Notes under the pieces: generated by a model
What the model was told of the DNA's origin: nothing
Seen by the model: only the letters and a program-made list of their open reading frames with translations
The model's database searches: none
NCBI GenBank assembly: GCA_943735955.1
Contig: OX030960.1
Coordinates: 2,141,402 to 2,205,401, forward strand
Origin: Piscicola geometra
Lineage: Eukaryota > Annelida > Clitellata > Hirudinida > Piscicolidae
Length of the DNA stretch: 64,000 nt
Direction of reading: 5' to 3'
In this document: in pieces, positions 10,867 through 20,475 of the stretch
Layout: the number at the start of each line of letters is the position of its first letter
Numbering within the stretch: position 1 is the stretch's first letter
Translations under genes and position numbers: made by a program

Positions 10867-12213
10867 TTACATTTTAAGATTGATGGAATTCCACTTTTTA
10901 ATAGCTCCTTGACTCAACTTTGGCCGATTTTGGGACGGATAAAAGAAAATAAGATAATGCGTGTTTTTGTGGTTGCATTATATTGTGGAAAAACTAAACC
11001 GCTCTCTTTGGAAGAATTTTTTAAAGATTTTGTTTGTGAAGTGAAACTCTTGGTTTTGAAAGGCTATAAGTTTAATGGGAAAAATATTCAAATAGTTATA
11101 GATGCAATAATTTGTGATGCTCCAGCAAGAGCTTTTGTTAAGTGTATCAAAGGACACTCAGGATACAATAGTTGTGAGAGATGTTTTTTTTTGAAAGGAA
11201 AAGTTACACTGCCAAAAATTAATTGTAATCTTAGAACAGATAGTGGGTTTAAAGATAGGTCTGATGAGGATCATCATTCATATGGAAAACAATCACCTTT
11301 AGAAGGCCTGGGTATAGGTCTTGTAACGCAATTTCCGCTCGATTACATGCACCTTGTGTGTCTTGGTGTCATGAAAAGAATGATAGGTTTATGGTTTAAA
11401 GGCCCTTTAAAGAATAGATTGCATAAGCTTGTATTAGATAACATTTCAGAAAATTTGCGTAATTTGAGAGTTCATTTACCTAATGAATTTGCTCGAAAGC
11501 CTCGGTCTATATATGAATATGGAAAATGGAAAGCTACAGAACTGCGACAATTTTTAATTTATACTGGTTCAATTGTTTTAAAAGGTAGATTAGCTGAAGA
11601 AGCATATAGAAATTTTACAACTTGTCAGTTGCTATTTCATTGTTGTTGAATCCAAGCATGATTGATCACAACTCATTGGCTTGTGATTTATTAAAAAACT
11701 TTGTCCAACATTTTTCTTTACTTTATGGAGATGAATATTCAGTGTATAATATTCATTCTTTGGTTCATTTAGCAGATGATGCGAAAAAGTATGGTCCTTT
11801 AGACGAGATATCTGCTTTTCCACATGAAAATTGCTTAGGGCAAATAAAAAAACTTGTCAGGCGTCCATCAAATCCAGTAGCAAATTGTTAGACGACTTGC
11901 TGAAAAAGAAAATTTGGTTAAATTTGAAAAAAAATACAGCCTATTCATAAAAAAACCTCATGTCAATGGTCCTTTGCCAGATGACAAATTTTATAAACAG
12001 TTCCAGCAGTTTTGTGATGCTGACAAACTAGTTACCATTGCCCAGGGTAACAATTGTTTTGAATTTTAGTAATTAAGAATATTTTGATAAACCAATTTGA
12101 TAAAACCTTGGCTTACTGTGCAATTCTTGAAAAGATAGGTTCATTTTTCGATCAGCCACTGGACTCATCTCTTTTGGGAATGCACCGTGTAAAAATTGAT
12201 TTAAAAAAATGAT
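10867..12213 (+). pseudogene. CACTA-like transposase, catalytic and C-terminal parts
   Basis: Continuing the N-terminal half after the LINE, the frame reads KIDGIPLFNSSLTQLWPIL and LYCGKTKPLSLEEFFKDF. It goes on with IQIVIDAIICDAPARAFVK, then KGHSGYNSCERC, then QFPLDYMHLVCLGVMKRM and KWKATELRQFLIYTGSIVL. The D-x-MH-x-LGV block and a Cys-pair segment (SCERC) are features seen in CACTA-type transposases. Frameshifts near 11625 and 11885 divide it. The last pieces are YNIHSLVHLADDAKKYGPLD, LAEKENLVKFEKKYSLF and, after a stop at ~12067, a tail ending SSLLGMHRVKIDLKK at 12213. Non-functional as it stands. Confidence 0.7.
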
Positions 12214-12394
12214 TACCGTAGAAATTAACTCTTTGTCTAAAAAATTATTATTATTACCTTATAACAAAATGTATGTGTCTTTGCCACTTTTGCATAGGAT
12301 GTGAGCCTATCCTAAAATTTTAACGATGTCAGATTTTATATAAAATTAATAAACATATTTATAAATATTGAAAATCTATTTTTAAATTTTCAAA

Positions 12395-14297
12395 ATGTTT
12401 TTCACTATTGTGGAGTTTCTTAATGAAAAAAGTTCAGCTATTGTCCCGTCTAAATGGTTAACTGAAGACGATGCTTTTTGCTTTTGGCCACCCTTCACCT
12501 CAATTAAAAATACCCAATTGTGTAAATTGAGAGAACAACCAGGAAATGGCTGGGAAAAATATCCTATCAGGATCCTTGGAACAGCAGGTATTTACCAATT
12601 CTGTTCATAATCTGTGTCGTTTATTTTCTTTATTCATTTTAGGGACTGCGAATGTGCATCTGAAACTAATAACATATTGGGTATTTAATAATTCTCACTA
12701 TATTTTAACATCTTATGAACTTAGGTACTTATGAACGTGCAAGGAAGAAGCTGGTTCTTGCCGATTGTACTTCAGATTTACAGACAGAATCTGAAGAGAT
12801 AGTATCAAAACTTAAAAGGTTTTCATTTACTATTTACAAATATACATAACTAGTATTTATTTATTAATATTTCTGAAAGTTATTCTTTTACTTTTCAGGC
12901 GGTCTTTTAAACCCTTACGATTAAATACTGATTCATCTAATGATTCTGACGAAGCTGAAACGCCACAACGAAAAAAGATCAAGAGGTCTTCTAGTGGTTT
13001 GACACCTACATTTATTAATGTTGCTGATGATTATATTTTATTGACTATTTTTCTTTTAGGGACTGCAACTGTCCTCTTCTTTAATTAATAACATGTTATA
13101 TACTGTGTATTTAATATTTATTAGTATAACTTAACATCGTAAGGTACTTTTGGACATGCAAGAGTTGAGTTGGAAAGCTGCACAGATTGTGATGAAGCTG
13201 AAACGCCACTAAAAAAAAGCCTTCTAGTGGTTTGAAACTTACATTTAATAATGTTGCTGATTTAAATCCAAATGAATTTTGCTGAAAATTTTCAACTATT
13301 ATTTATCTTAACACCTTATCAAAATATTTATACAGGTCTCTCAACTGATCCCGCTTTCGTAAGGCTAGTCACACGAGTGGAGACTCTAATAACAGACATG
13401 GGAGTTCTCAAGAAGATGGTGAACTCCATGATGAAGGGACAAAAGCAACAGAGGGATGGTATGAAAATATTAAATGTATTGTATATTTACATATATTGTA
13501 TATTTACATATATTGTATATTTACATATATTGTATATTTACATATATTGTATATTTACATATATTGTATATTTACATATATTGTATATTTACATATATTG
13601 TATATTTACATATATTGTATATTTACATATATTGTATATTTACATATATTGTATATTTACATATATTGTATATTTACATATATTGTATATTTACATATAT
13701 TGTATATTTACATATATTGTATATTTACATATATTGTATATTTACATATATTGTAAATTTACATATATTATATATTTACATACATTATATATTTACATAT
13801 ATTATATATTTACATATATTGTATATTTACATTTATTGTTTAATTTTGCAATATTTTTACCTACAGGTGTTATTTCTTGGGGATTTCGGTGGAAAAACCG
13901 TGGACGAAGTCGCCCGACGAGTAATGAACCACTGCTTATCAAATGAATTGGCAATGCAGTTCAATTTAGTGGGTCGGAAAGGAAAAAGAGCCTTCGGCAC
14001 CACAGATATGTTCAACGTTATATACCGTAAGTTGTTAGATAAAAATGATTATACTGTTTCATTATACTCTCATCATGATTTATTATCCTATGTTAAGTTT
14101 CAGTTATTTAACTCATCAATAAATTATTCGGAACAGGTTCTACCAAAACCAACTCGACGATCACTCAAACAAACAAAAGAGAAATTGAGGTAAACGTGTC
14201 CAAATGGCTGACAGGAGCCAGAGACAGGGGTGGAAAGAGAAGCAGAAGAGCAAGCCAGCCAACATCAATAATAAATGATTTTGAAGAATCCGATTAA
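12395..14297 (+). CDS. DUF4806-like accessory gene of the CACTA-like element (multi-exon)
   Basis: Exons with GT-AG borders can be read. 12395-12587 gives FFTIVEFLNEKSSAIVPSKW and DAFCFWPPF. 12725-12818 gives TYERARKKLVLADCTSDLQ. 12899-~13030 gives a Ser/Asp-rich and Lys-rich segment with SSNDSDEAETPQRKK. 13336-13458 gives DPAFVRLVTRVETLITDMG. 13867-14026 gives FLGDFGGKTVDEVARRVMNH and LVGRKGKRAFGTTDMFNVIY. 14137-14297 gives VNVSKWLTGARDRGGKRSRR to a stop. The last two exons join in frame across the intron. The C-terminal pattern matches what I know as DUF4806; a binding role like plant TnpA is inference. A partial duplicated exon lies near 13145. The intron 13459-13866 is a 17-bp repeat array. 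A second copy is at 31707-32577. Confidence 0.6.
13480..13846 (+). repeat. 17-bp minisatellite inside an intron
   Basis: About 21 near-perfect units of TATTTACATATATTGTA fill the intron between two exons of the DUF4806-like gene. Because 17 is not a multiple of 3 and the unit lacks stops on the plus strand, all three plus frames stay open, which creates spurious YIYCIF-type reading frames. The last few units diverge slightly. Confidence 0.95.
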
Positions 14298-14437
14298 TCA
14301 AATTTTTTATAATTGGACAATTTTTTTTCATCTTTAAATTTATGTTTGGCAGAAATATTGTAATTGTCTTTTTTTACAATAAATAATTTATCAATCAATC
14401 GTGTTCGTGTTCAAAAGTTTGAGCGTATATGCTATAC

Positions 14438-14915
14438 AAGCAGCCCATGTATAGTCCGCTTGGAAGAAGCCCATATAGCCCACATGAGGCCCATATGGGA
14501 CCCATATAGTTGCCCATCTAGCCCATATGGGACCCACTCAATTTGGTGTAACATTTTGACATGGGTCCCATATGGGCTGCCCATATAGGGCCCATATGGG
14601 CTGCCCATATAGGGCCCATATGGGACCCATATAGTTGCCCATCTAGCCCATATGGGACCCACTCAATTTGGTGTAACATTTTGACATGGGTCCCTTATGG
14701 GCTGCCCATATAGTTGCCCATATAGCCCATATGGGACCCACTTAATTCGGTGTAGGATTTTGACATGGGTCCCATATGGGCTGCCACATAGAGCCTATAT
14801 GGGCTGCCCATATAGTTGCCCATATAGCCCATATGGGACCCACTTAAATCGGTGTAGCATTTTGACATGGGTCCCATATGGGCTGCCCATATGGGGCCCA
14901 TATAGTTGCCCATAT
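14438..14915 (-). repeat. Right subterminal tandem array of the CACTA-like element
   Basis: Roughly four to five units combine CCCATATGGGACCCACT, GGTGTAACATTTTGACATGG and GTCCCATATGGGCTGCCCAT. In reverse complement these carry the same ATATGGG(TCC) motif as the left array at 4785-5650, so the two arrays face each other. It runs into the right terminal inverted repeat ending at 14929. Bases 14298-14437 between the gene and the array are non-coding. Confidence 0.85.
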
Positions 14916-14929
14916 AGAATGTTCACAGG

Positions 14930-15417
14930 GAAGTGAGAGTCCCACCAGGACGACCAACAATCTCAAACACAAATTCGGAAAGCAAATATAACTAAATATA
15001 TCAACCACCTCTTAGTACCACTAATGCACACCCACCCCAGTTACTTAAAAGATAGTTTTCAACTAATTAAAATATTTAAAGAACTAAATAAGAAAATAAT
15101 AGATATACAAACAAACAAGCGGCGTAGCAATGGGCGTAAGTATGGTACTAGCCCTTGCCAACATGATCTTGATAACATGATTCTCAAGTACAAATATACG
15201 ACAGCAGAATTATTAATGACATTATAAATAACACTGCCAACAGAATAAGAGAAATCAAGCTTGAATACGTAATAAATAACAATCACATTCCTGGAATTTA
15301 TTAAAAACCAAATAATAACGAAAACACACATAAAAGAGACTAACAATCTAGCTTGGTTACACGCCGACTCAAATCACCCCAAACACATGATAACCAATCT
15401 ACACAAAAGTGGTTTAA
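14930..15417 (+). pseudogene. PLE RT, middle part (between CACTA-like and piggyBac insertions)
   Basis: This resumes the PLE broken at 4773. The frames read RVPPGRPTISNTNSES, then LMHTHPSYLKDSFQLIKIFK, then a deletion to GVSMVLALANMILIT in a shifted frame, and later KETNNLAWLHADSNHPKHMI. Intact relatives (41340-42110) show that motif A and the YIDD box should lie in between; here they are lost or frameshifted. The stretch ends at LHKSG, exactly where a TTAA (15414-15417) was used by a piggyBac element. The PLE continues at 17027. Confidence 0.75.
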
Positions 15418-15431
15418 CCCTCTACTGCATA

Positions 15432-15451
15432 GTGATGCCAATTGGCATCAC
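15432..15451. repeat. Subterminal palindrome of the piggyBac element, left copy
   Basis: GTGATGCCAATTGGCATCAC is a perfect 20-bp palindrome 14 bp from the left terminus. Related copies lie at 15755-15775 (one-base change, AAATGG) and 16859-16878 near the right end. Such internal repeats are plausible transposase binding sites in piggyBac elements; the role is inferred. Confidence 0.8.
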
Positions 15452-15867
15452 TACTTCTATGCTTTTTCATGAAGTTCAAAATGCCAAAATAAATCATTAG
15501 ATAATTTTTTTAGATAGTAAACGCCCTAGAGCGTTTAATTTTAATATTTTTTCCATCATCTATGTTTATATTTCTCATCTATGCACTTCCGGAAATCGAG
15601 CTTATATCAACTACTTTAGCACTGTTTCACAAGTTTTTCTTTAACATCTGAGTAATAAAATTTTTTTTTTAGATAATCGTATCATTTGTCTTGATAAATG
15701 AATTTATTCATAGTGATAGGACAAACGGTTCGTTCATGATTGAAACATGAATATGCGATGCCAAATGGCATCAGCATGCAGCTTTCGGGGCTTTATTTCT
15801 AATATATAAATCAGTGAAAACAACTTAATCATTTTGAGTTTTTGGATTTTTTAGATTGTAAACATGA

Positions 15868-16743
15868 ATGTTCAATCATTTAAAGGAAAAAAAAGGATCG
15901 AGGACTAAAACAATTGCAAGAACAATTTCTATTGAAAGCGATGACAGTGAGCTGTCTGATGACAATGAGAGGAGTGAAGACTACAAGCCTCCTAAAAACA
16001 ATGATGAAAGTTCTGAAGAAAGCAGTGGCGTTGAAGAGATACCTTCAACTAGCACACAAATGAAAGCTAAAACAAAACAAAAACTGTTGTGGAAAACTAC
16101 AAAAAATGAAACAGACAGAAGAATACCATTTTCAGGAGATGAGAGTCTAGATTCTCACATCCTGGACTTGAAATCTCCTCATTTTTTTGAATTATTTTTT
16201 TCAACTACACTAAAAGAACATATAGTTGAGCAGATTAATCCTTACTCTGCTCAAACTCGTTCTGAAAAACCACTGCAGCTATCTGTTCCGGAACTAGAAA
16301 AGTTTCTGGGCATATCCATGTGGATGTCCTTGGTAGTCTTACCAAGTACCAGAAGATACTGGAATGGCGAAATCGCATAAGGTAAACAATACAACGAAAA
16401 CTTGTTTTAACTAGATGATATAAATAATTACTATACATTTATTTTTTGCTTTCTTTCTATTGTAGGTTTATGTAAAGCAAGCAAAGGCACAAGCAAAAAG
16501 AGATCTGCAGGTCGGCCAAGCTTGGAGAGTCAAATTCAAATCACGAAGAAGGGACGACAAGGACAGTATTTGCCTATTGCTGAGGTTCGCACAGATGAAA
16601 CTAGCCATTGGCCAACTTGGGCTACTGAAAGACTTCGCTGTCGTTTACCTGGTTGCAATGGTCAATCCCGCGTTCGATGTGAAAAATGCCAAATATGCTT
16701 TACGAAGGAGAAAAACTGTTTCAAACGTTTTCACACTGAATAA
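15868..16743 (+). pseudogene. piggyBac transposase lacking its catalytic core
   Basis: The N-terminal piece (15868-16380) is acidic (SIESDDSELSDDNERSED), then shows a start of the piggyBac core: FFELFFSTTLKEHIVEQINP and LSVPELEKFLGISMWMSLVV. The C-terminal piece (16466-16743, open from an AG at about 16465) shows KKRSAGRPSLESQI, RLRCRLPGC and VRCEKCQICFTKEKNCFKRF, the Cys/His-rich C-terminal domain of piggyBac transposases. Everything between, including the three catalytic Asp residues, is missing. It can only be mobilised in trans, if at all. Confidence 0.88.
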
Positions 16744-16858
16744 CAACAATTTTTAACAATAATATTGTTTTAAAACTTTAAAAAAATGTTTTGTTGTACA
16801 AGTTAAACAATATATATAAATATATAAAAAATGTGTTTGATTCACTGGGAAGGGCATG

Positions 16859-16878
16859 GTGATGCCAATTGGCATCAT
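16859..16878. repeat. Subterminal palindrome of the piggyBac element, right copy
   Basis: GTGATGCCAATTGGCATCAT repeats the left palindrome about 145 bp inside the right terminus, so left and right spacings differ. Asymmetric spacing of internal repeats is known in piggyBac elements. Confidence 0.75.
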
Positions 16879-17026
16879 ATATGTTTTGGCTCATTTTCAA
16901 ACTTTATTGGGAAAAAATTTGTATATAAATAATTTTCCCTTGTTTTGTAACCTAACACCAATAGGAAAAAATTTTATTACTTGTAATTCCTAAAAGTTTT
17001 TTTTAATTCATGCAGTAGAGGGTTAA

Positions 17027-17240
17027 TAAGATTTTGCAGAGAATGCACTTTAAAAAAAGAATACATTATACTAAGCAGAAGATTCATAAAAGCCCTTACA
17101 AAGAGGCCACAATTAAACCAAAATGAAAATAAGCGCAAAGGAAGTATGGCGTAACTAGTAAAAATACGAAATTGAAAAAAAGGCCCCTAAACCACCCAAA
17201 AAGAATGACAAAGATGAGGAAAAAGAAAAAATCATAAAGA
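17027..17240 (+). pseudogene. PLE RT, C-terminal part, fused to the next PLE
   Basis: This continues the PLE after the piggyBac: IRFCRECTLKKEYIILSRRF, IKALTKRPQ, then, after a frame change, NTKYEIEKKAPKPPKKND. It matches the post-RT basic tail of the copy at 42100-42300. Near 17240 it passes without any 3' end into a different PLE subfamily, so its own hairpin and telomeric motif are missing. No GIY-YIG domain follows the RT. Confidence 0.7.
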
Positions 17241-18400
17241 ATATACAATCCATAAACATAAATAATCCGACTCTCTCACAAAACATTACAGACCTAACTG
17301 AAGAGTTCAGGATTAACCTCAGGATGACAATCCTGGAAAAACAAGTCACATATCGATAACATGATTAAGAGATTAAAATACAAAAAGAATGACCTAAAAC
17401 CCATTTGGGACTCCACGAAAAAACAAAATCCAAAATGGACGGACAAACTTTTCGAAACCTTACCTCTAAAACTCAACAATCTCAACCCAACACCCTCGGA
17501 ACAAACCCCACCACAACAGACCATAACAATACAAACGAACTACGTCAGCAAAAAACTAGACGAAACACTCAAATATCTACAAAGTTTCCAGATTCTAATT
17601 AAAAACACTAACAGCCCAACCAAACAAAAAAACAAAAACAAAATCCCCAGCCCCCCCAAACAAAACAAGAATAACCACCAGACCGAAAATAACAACAACA
17701 CCGAGATAGACATAGACGAGAATGAGTCAGAGATCCAAACTGAAATAAACGTCCTAGATGAAATTACTCTGGAAATTAGTGAGATAGAAATGAACCTATC
17801 CGAACTGAGTGACACGGACCTCACAAACCTCGCAAAGCTCACAGAGGAAGAGATAGTGAAAATAAAAACGACCAATCTCAAACAATTACAAATAAGTACC
17901 AGAAAAAGAAACAAACTCAACAAAATCAACAATCTCGAATATAAACTAAAAGAAATCACAACCAAAAAGAATAAATTGGCAGAACTGATTGAATCTTTTA
18001 ACACCACCTGCCAATTCCTAATCGACCACATACAAGCAGAGAACTCCCCACCAAGAAAAACTAGAAAAACAGCACCTTCACCACAATCCAACCCTAAACC
18101 ACCGCCACCTAACCCAAACCCTTCCCCTAACCCCTCCCTTAACCCAAACCCAACCCCCTAACCCGGACCCTAACCCTACACCTACACCTAACCCCACCCC
18201 CAACCCTACCCCTAACCCTATCCTTAACCCAAACCCCACCCCTACCGTAATCACCATACAAGACGGACCCCCTCACACAGAAACAACTACAAACCCACCA
18301 GAAGAAAACATATCTACCAAAAAAACTAGGGCGGAAGAAAACAACCACTACCAAAAAACTAAAGCCAGAGTCTACGAAACCCTCCTACATTAACCTAGCA
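17241..18400 (+). CDS. PLE subfamily 2, N-terminal ORF with telomere-like proline repeats
   Basis: The main open frame is 17361-18161 (266 aa). An upstream piece ending QNITDLTEEFRINLRMTILE (~17265-17355) aligns with the ITEEFETFRINLR block of the other PLE ORFs. The sequence goes on with KKQNPKWTDKLFETLPLKL, a Lys/Asn/Glu-rich coiled region (ITLEISEIEMNLSELSDTDL, NNLEYKLKEITTKKNKLAEL), PPRKTRKTAPSPQ, and finally Asn-Pro repeats encoded by degenerate CCCTAA-like DNA. After a stop at 18161 the proline-rich part runs on in a shifted frame to about 18400. I infer an ORF1/N-terminal domain of the PLE; no enzyme motif is seen. The 5' end is truncated. Confidence 0.5.
18092..18250 (+). repeat. Degenerate CCCTAA-like (telomere-type) tract within a coding frame
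   Basis: The tract is built from CCCTAACCC-, CCTTAACCC- and CCCAAACCC-like units, clearly degenerate telomeric repeats of the C-rich strand. It encodes alternating Asn-Pro/Ser-Pro/Thr-Pro residues. Nearby PLE 3' ends carry cleaner CCCTAA units. It may be a former PLE-telomere junction trapped internally or a proline-rich linker that arose from one. Confidence 0.75.
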
Positions 18401-19995
18401 AACTACACTTTGAATGACAACTTAATAACGTACGTAAGGATTGGGTTTCGTAGACTCAAACACTTACTGCAACTACTCTAAACTAAAAGTCTTTTATAAC
18501 AAACTGAAAAAGACCTTTCACTAAAATTATTCTTCAGAAGGTTTAACAAAAACAAAAATAACAATTTTTCACACAACTACAAAGAAAAAGCAACATTCAA
18601 ACTCCCATCAACCTTCACACCTAAAGGAGAAAACCTAACTGAGGCCGAAAACCAATTAATTAATAAAATAACACAAGCAATTAACCAAGATCTTTAAAAA
18701 AGGAAGAAGATAAAGAAACTAAACATAATACCTATTAATAAAAAAATTTAAATAACACACACAAATAAATACAAAACCAACACACTATTCAAAACCAACA
18801 ATATAAGAAACACCACCAAAAAAGAGATAGAGGCAATGAAAAATGACATAAAAAACAAAATAATAACCATTAAAAAGGCCGACAAGAACGACGTATTCGT
18901 CATCCAAAACCACACAGACTATGACAAAGAAGCAAGGAAACAACTGGCCAACAGAGACTTCTACAGACCATCCAACCTAACAGAATACCAATAAACCACT
19001 AAAATAATCATAGATACTCTTAGAAATTATAATATAAGCCCCACACTAAAACAATTCCTACTAAACAATAAAGCCCCCTATCAAAATAGGAGATTTTACA
19101 TCCTCCCGAAAAAGACAAATAGGACGGAAAAATTCTCCCAGGGCACTCTATCATCACCAACACCAACACAGAAACTACCAACATAACAAGATTCATCAAC
19201 CACCACCTGGTGCCCCTAATGACAAAACATGAAAGCTATCTCCAAGATAGCTTTGACTTGATTAAAATCATAGACTCATTAAACCTAAATAATAAAATCA
19301 TCAACCACAACAACAATCTAATCTTAGCAACCGCAGACGTCACTTCTTTATACACCAAGATGATAAATAAAAAAACAATAGTCAAGACGATCAAAATCCT
19401 AAAGAAACACCCAATCCCGAACCGACCTGATGCCCTCATAATCGACCTTTTAAAAATCACGCTCAATACAACTATTTCGTTTACGAAAATGAAATCTACA
19501 AACAAATATATGGGCTAGCCATGGGAATATCAATGGCGCCGGCACTAGCTAACATTTACCTGCATGACATTGACAACCTAATTTTAAAAACGAAACCAGT
19601 CTTATACAAGAGATACTTAGACGACCTGCTTATCGTCTGTACAAAAGAGACTCTATCGGAAATCAAATTAAAAACCAAACATATTAAAAGAAATCAAACT
19701 TACTTATACAGAGAACCCGACCAACCTCAACTTCCTAGACCTTACACTAACCCTACATGACAACAAGATCACTACAAAAACATATATCAAAGATTCAAAT
19801 AACTTTAACTGGCTCCACGCCAAATCTAACCACCCTACACACATAATTAGTAACCTCCACAAAGCAGGCCTCAGCAGATTCGCCAGACAACAAATCCGAC
19901 TACGACACAATCGCCCGAAGATTTTGCAGAACACTTTCATACAAAGGACACAATTACACAAAAATGAAGATTAACAGTAAATTAATAGGGTAAGA
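18401..19995 (+). pseudogene. PLE subfamily 2 reverse transcriptase (several frameshifts)
   Basis: Blocks in order: LITYVRIGFRRLKHLL (~18420); KATFKLPSTFTPKGENLTEA (~18590); TIKKADKNDVFVIQN (~18870); RRFYILPKK (~19090); INHHLVPLM (~19200, shifted); SYLQDSFDLIKIIDSL (19225); ATADVTSLYTKM (motif A, 19328); MGISMAPALANIYLHDIDNL (19521); YKRYLDDLLIV (motif C, ~19607); NWLHAKSNHPTHIISNLHK (~19808). Both catalytic aspartate motifs survive, but at least four frame changes break the gene. No endonuclease domain lies between the RT and the 3' terminal block at 20346. Confidence 0.8.
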
Positions 19996-19998
19996 AAA

Positions 19999-20003
<5 letters not shown>

Positions 20004-20042
<39 letters not shown>

Positions 20043-20055
20043 TAATAATAATTAT
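20004..20055. repeat. (AAT)n microsatellite
   Basis: About 17 ATA/AAT units followed by looser AT-rich copies lie in the 3' part of PLE subfamily 2, between RT and 3' terminus. Bases 20056-20345 are AT-rich with only short coding traces. Confidence 0.9.
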
Positions 20056-20345
20056 TAAAAATATTAAAAAGAAGAATATTAGTAATAATAACAATATTAA
20101 AAAGAAGAATAATAATAATAATCATATTAATATCAAAGACCTAACTACAACAATCCCCCTACCAATAATCATCGATTATGCCATAAACAATAAAAAATTA
20201 CTGGACAAAATCTGCACAACGATCAATAAATTCGAAACAGATAATAATGAAAACTCCAGGATAGACTCATCAAGGCATACTACACAGGAAAGAACCATTT
20301 GATGGAGCCCCCAAATTCCCACTTTTACATCCAAACCAAACTCCC

Positions 20346-20475
20346 TCAGTAGAGAAGTGGTATTTAGAAGAAGAGGAACTAGAGTAAACACCCGAATCAA
20401 TTCCGAAAACATAAGCCGGAACGCTTTCCGTGACTCGAGAGAGTTCACACACCTCAACCTAACCCTAACCCTAAT
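20346..20475 (+). other. PLE 3' terminal block: GAGA-loop hairpin plus telomeric units
   Basis: The block begins AGAGAAGTGGTAT, includes CATAAGCCGGAACGC, a hairpin GTGACTC-GAGA-GAGTTCAC with a one-base bulge (20430-20448), and ends with CCTAACCCTAACCCTAA (20458-20474). Directly afterwards comes the start of a U repeat. The same block occurs at 23590, 24201, 31577 and 42855, and in diverged form at 45131-45207. It is probably the RNA 3' end recognised by the PLE RT and annealed to telomeric DNA; this role is inferred. Confidence 0.8.

Larger units (their letters stand above)
4774..14929 (+). mobile_element. CACTA/EnSpm-like DNA transposon, ~10.15 kb, with nested LINE
   Basis: Ends are inverted repeats: the left reads CCTGTGAACATCTATATGGG and the right, reverse-complemented, reads CCTGTGAACATTCTATATGG. 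GAA flanks both sides (4771-4773 and 14930-14932). Comparison with an uninterrupted PLE (43920-43960) shows a single GAA there, so it is a 3-bp target duplication as in the CACTA/EnSpm superfamily. Subterminal arrays of ATATGGG-type repeats lie in opposite orientations at the two ends, another CACTA trait. Inside are a transposase with a D-x-MH-type motif, broken by a LINE, and a DUF4806-like gene. The termini are CCTGTG rather than CACTR, so the exact superfamily is inferred. The element sits in a PLE RT gene. Confidence 0.8.
15418..17022 (+). mobile_element. piggyBac element, internally deleted, in a PLE (TTAA duplication)
   Basis: Termini are perfect 13-bp inverted repeats CCCTCTACTGCAT ... 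ATGCAGTAGAGGG, flanked by TTAA at 15414-15417 and 17023-17026, the piggyBac signature. Joining the flanks at one TTAA restores the PLE reading LHKSGL-IRFCR, matching 42085-42120. The element is 1605 bp and keeps only transposase ends. Three copies of a near-palindrome, TGATGCCAATTGGCATCA type, lie near each end and in the 5' UTR. Confidence 0.93.

Noticed and set aside
13272..14193. Long YIYCIF/TYIVYLH reading frames
   Set aside because: They result from the 17-bp intron repeat; the real exons on either side use other borders with GT-AG sites.
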